From Candidatus Rokuibacteriota bacterium (lineage in GTDB: Bacteria > Methylomirabilota > Methylomirabilia > Rokubacteriales > CSP1-6): a stretch of DNA of 14,732 nucleotides. The position numbers and the translations under genes are program-made. The DNA is taken from assembly GCA_016201645.1 (NCBI GenBank), contig JACQCL010000173.1, forward strand, positions 1 through 14,732. The letters run 5' to 3'. The notes below the pieces were generated by a model. That model saw nothing but the letters and a program-made list of their open reading frames with translations. It was not told where the DNA came from and made no database searches. Numbering within the stretch: position 1 is the stretch's first letter; every line of letters starts with the position of its first letter. Below, in pieces: positions 14,407 to 14,732 of this stretch.

Positions 14407-14483
14407 TGGCAGGCGTGGAGGGATTCGAACCCCCATCCCCCGGATTTGGAGTCCGGTGCTCTAGCCGTTAGAGCTACACGCCT
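14407..14483 (-). tRNA. trpT: tRNA-Trp (anticodon CCA), with encoded CCA end
   Basis: The minus strand folds into a complete cloverleaf: acceptor AGGCGTG/CACGCCT (7 bp), D arm GCTC/GAGC, anticodon stem CCGGA/TCCGG around the loop CTCCAAA with anticodon CCA, a 5-nt variable region, and T arm GGGGG/CCCTC with loop TTCGAAT. The discriminator is G and the gene encodes its own CCA (14409-14407). Length is 77 nt including CCA. It sits between rpmG and nusG with no promoter of its own that I can see, so it is probably cut out of a polycistronic transcript by RNase P and 3' nucleases. tRNA-Trp next to nusG/secE/rpmG is a known bacterial arrangement. Confidence 0.97.
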
Positions 14484-14490
14484 AGGTGCT

Positions 14491-14562
14491 TTCGAAGGGG
14501 GCCTCGACGGCCCCCTCCGAAGCCTCCCCCCAGAGATTGCGAGGGCAAAGCCCTCGCTCGAA
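14491..14562 (-). repeat. Intergenic double-hairpin repeat, copy B (rpmG-tRNA-Trp gap)
   Basis: In the transcript sense: TTCGAGCG, a stem-loop of 8 bp (GCGAGGGC-TTT-GCCCTCGC, 14557-14539), a spacer ending GGGGGAGGC, and a second stem-loop of 7 bp (GGGGGCC-GTCGA-GGCCCCC, 14515-14497). It aligns with copy A at 12086-12158 along its whole length. A third 5-bp hairpin (GCGCT/AGCGC, 14569-14581) lies between this element and the rpmG stop, just as a third hairpin flanks copy A. It occupies almost the whole gap before the tRNA and leaves no room for a gene. Confidence 0.75.
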
Positions 14563-14593
14563 AAGCCGGCGCTCGAAGCGCGCGATCTACGCG

Positions 14594-14732
14594 TCACTTG
14601 GTTTCCTTGTGGGGGGTGTGTTTGCGGCACCACTTGCAGTACTTCTTCAACTCGAGACGGTCCGGGTGCGTCCGCCGGTTCTTCGTCGTCGAGTAGTTCC
14701 GCCGGTCGCAGGCCGTGCACGCCAGGGTTATA
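14594..14732 (-). CDS. rpmG: 50S ribosomal protein L33, zinc-binding type (5' end cut by window edge)
   Basis: L33 is a small 50S protein near the E site. The visible 45 residues run from ITLACTACDRRNYSTTKNRR to KHTPHKETK and end at TGA (14596-14594). Two cysteine pairs, CTAC near the N-terminus and CKWC near the C-terminus, mark the zinc-ribbon (C+) form rather than the cysteine-free form of E. coli. The conserved core is NYSTTKNRRTHPDRLELKKY. Only about 3-5 N-terminal residues lie beyond the window, judging from the usual 49-55 residues. L33 before secE-nusG is a common order, but here a hairpin repeat and tRNA-Trp follow and secE does not. Confidence 0.95.
   Translation of the reverse strand, partial: ITLACTACDRRNYSTTKNRRTHPDRLELKKYCKWCRKHTPHKETK

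Noticed and set aside
14397..14720. 107-codon minus-strand frame through rpmG and tRNA-Trp, considered as a displaced secE
   Set aside because: It runs through a tRNA and overlaps rpmG in another frame, has no hydrophobic membrane segment and no SecE-like sequence.

Overview
The window is a GC-rich bacterial housekeeping block, and every gene in it lies on the minus strand. Read in the direction of transcription (high to low coordinates) the order is rpmG (5' end cut off), tRNA-Trp(CCA), nusG, rplK, rplA, rplJ, rplL, rpoB, rpoC, then rpsL, rpsG, fusA and tuf (3' end cut off). This is the classic rpoBC cluster followed by the str operon. The very high GC, the full-length RpoB and RpoC without lineage-specific large insertions, the zinc-type L33 and the EF-Tu N-terminus suggest a deep-branching GC-rich group (Rokubacteria/NC10/Deltaproteobacteria-like, possibly a metagenome assembly). 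That placement is an impression, not a demonstrated assignment.

Layout. Positions 14732-14594 hold ribosomal protein L33. Positions 14593-14484 hold a hairpin-rich repeat. Positions 14483-14407 encode tRNA-Trp with a genome-encoded CCA, directly followed by nusG (about 14380-13850). nusG and rplK share a TAATG stop/start. rplK, rplA and rplJ are then packed with 13-17 nt gaps. A second copy of the hairpin-rich repeat separates rplJ from rplL. Two small hairpins sit between rplL and rpoB. rpoB and rpoC are 19 nt apart. A consensus-quality sigma70-type promoter (TTGACA, 17 bp, TATAAA) in the 88-nt rpoC-rpsL gap starts the str operon. rpsL and rpsG again share TAATG, rpsG and fusA are separated by 106 nt holding a strong hairpin, and fusA and tuf are 26 nt apart.

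Together the genes supply the RNA polymerase beta and beta' subunits, the elongation factor NusG, the L11/L1 stalk and L10-L12 stalk proteins, S12 and S7, and the GTPases EF-G and EF-Tu that act on the L10-L12 stalk. A tryptophan tRNA is embedded in the same transcription unit.

I see no mobile element, CRISPR array, defence system or novel protein gene. What merits a second look is non-coding or positional: a two-copy intergenic repeat whose stems differ by paired, structure-preserving changes; the absence of secE from its usual place before nusG; a nusG reading frame that lacks a conventional start codon where one is expected; the embedded tRNA-Trp; and the hairpins following several ribosomal protein genes. 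The usual leaders for L1, L10 and S7 feedback control appear to be missing or relocated.
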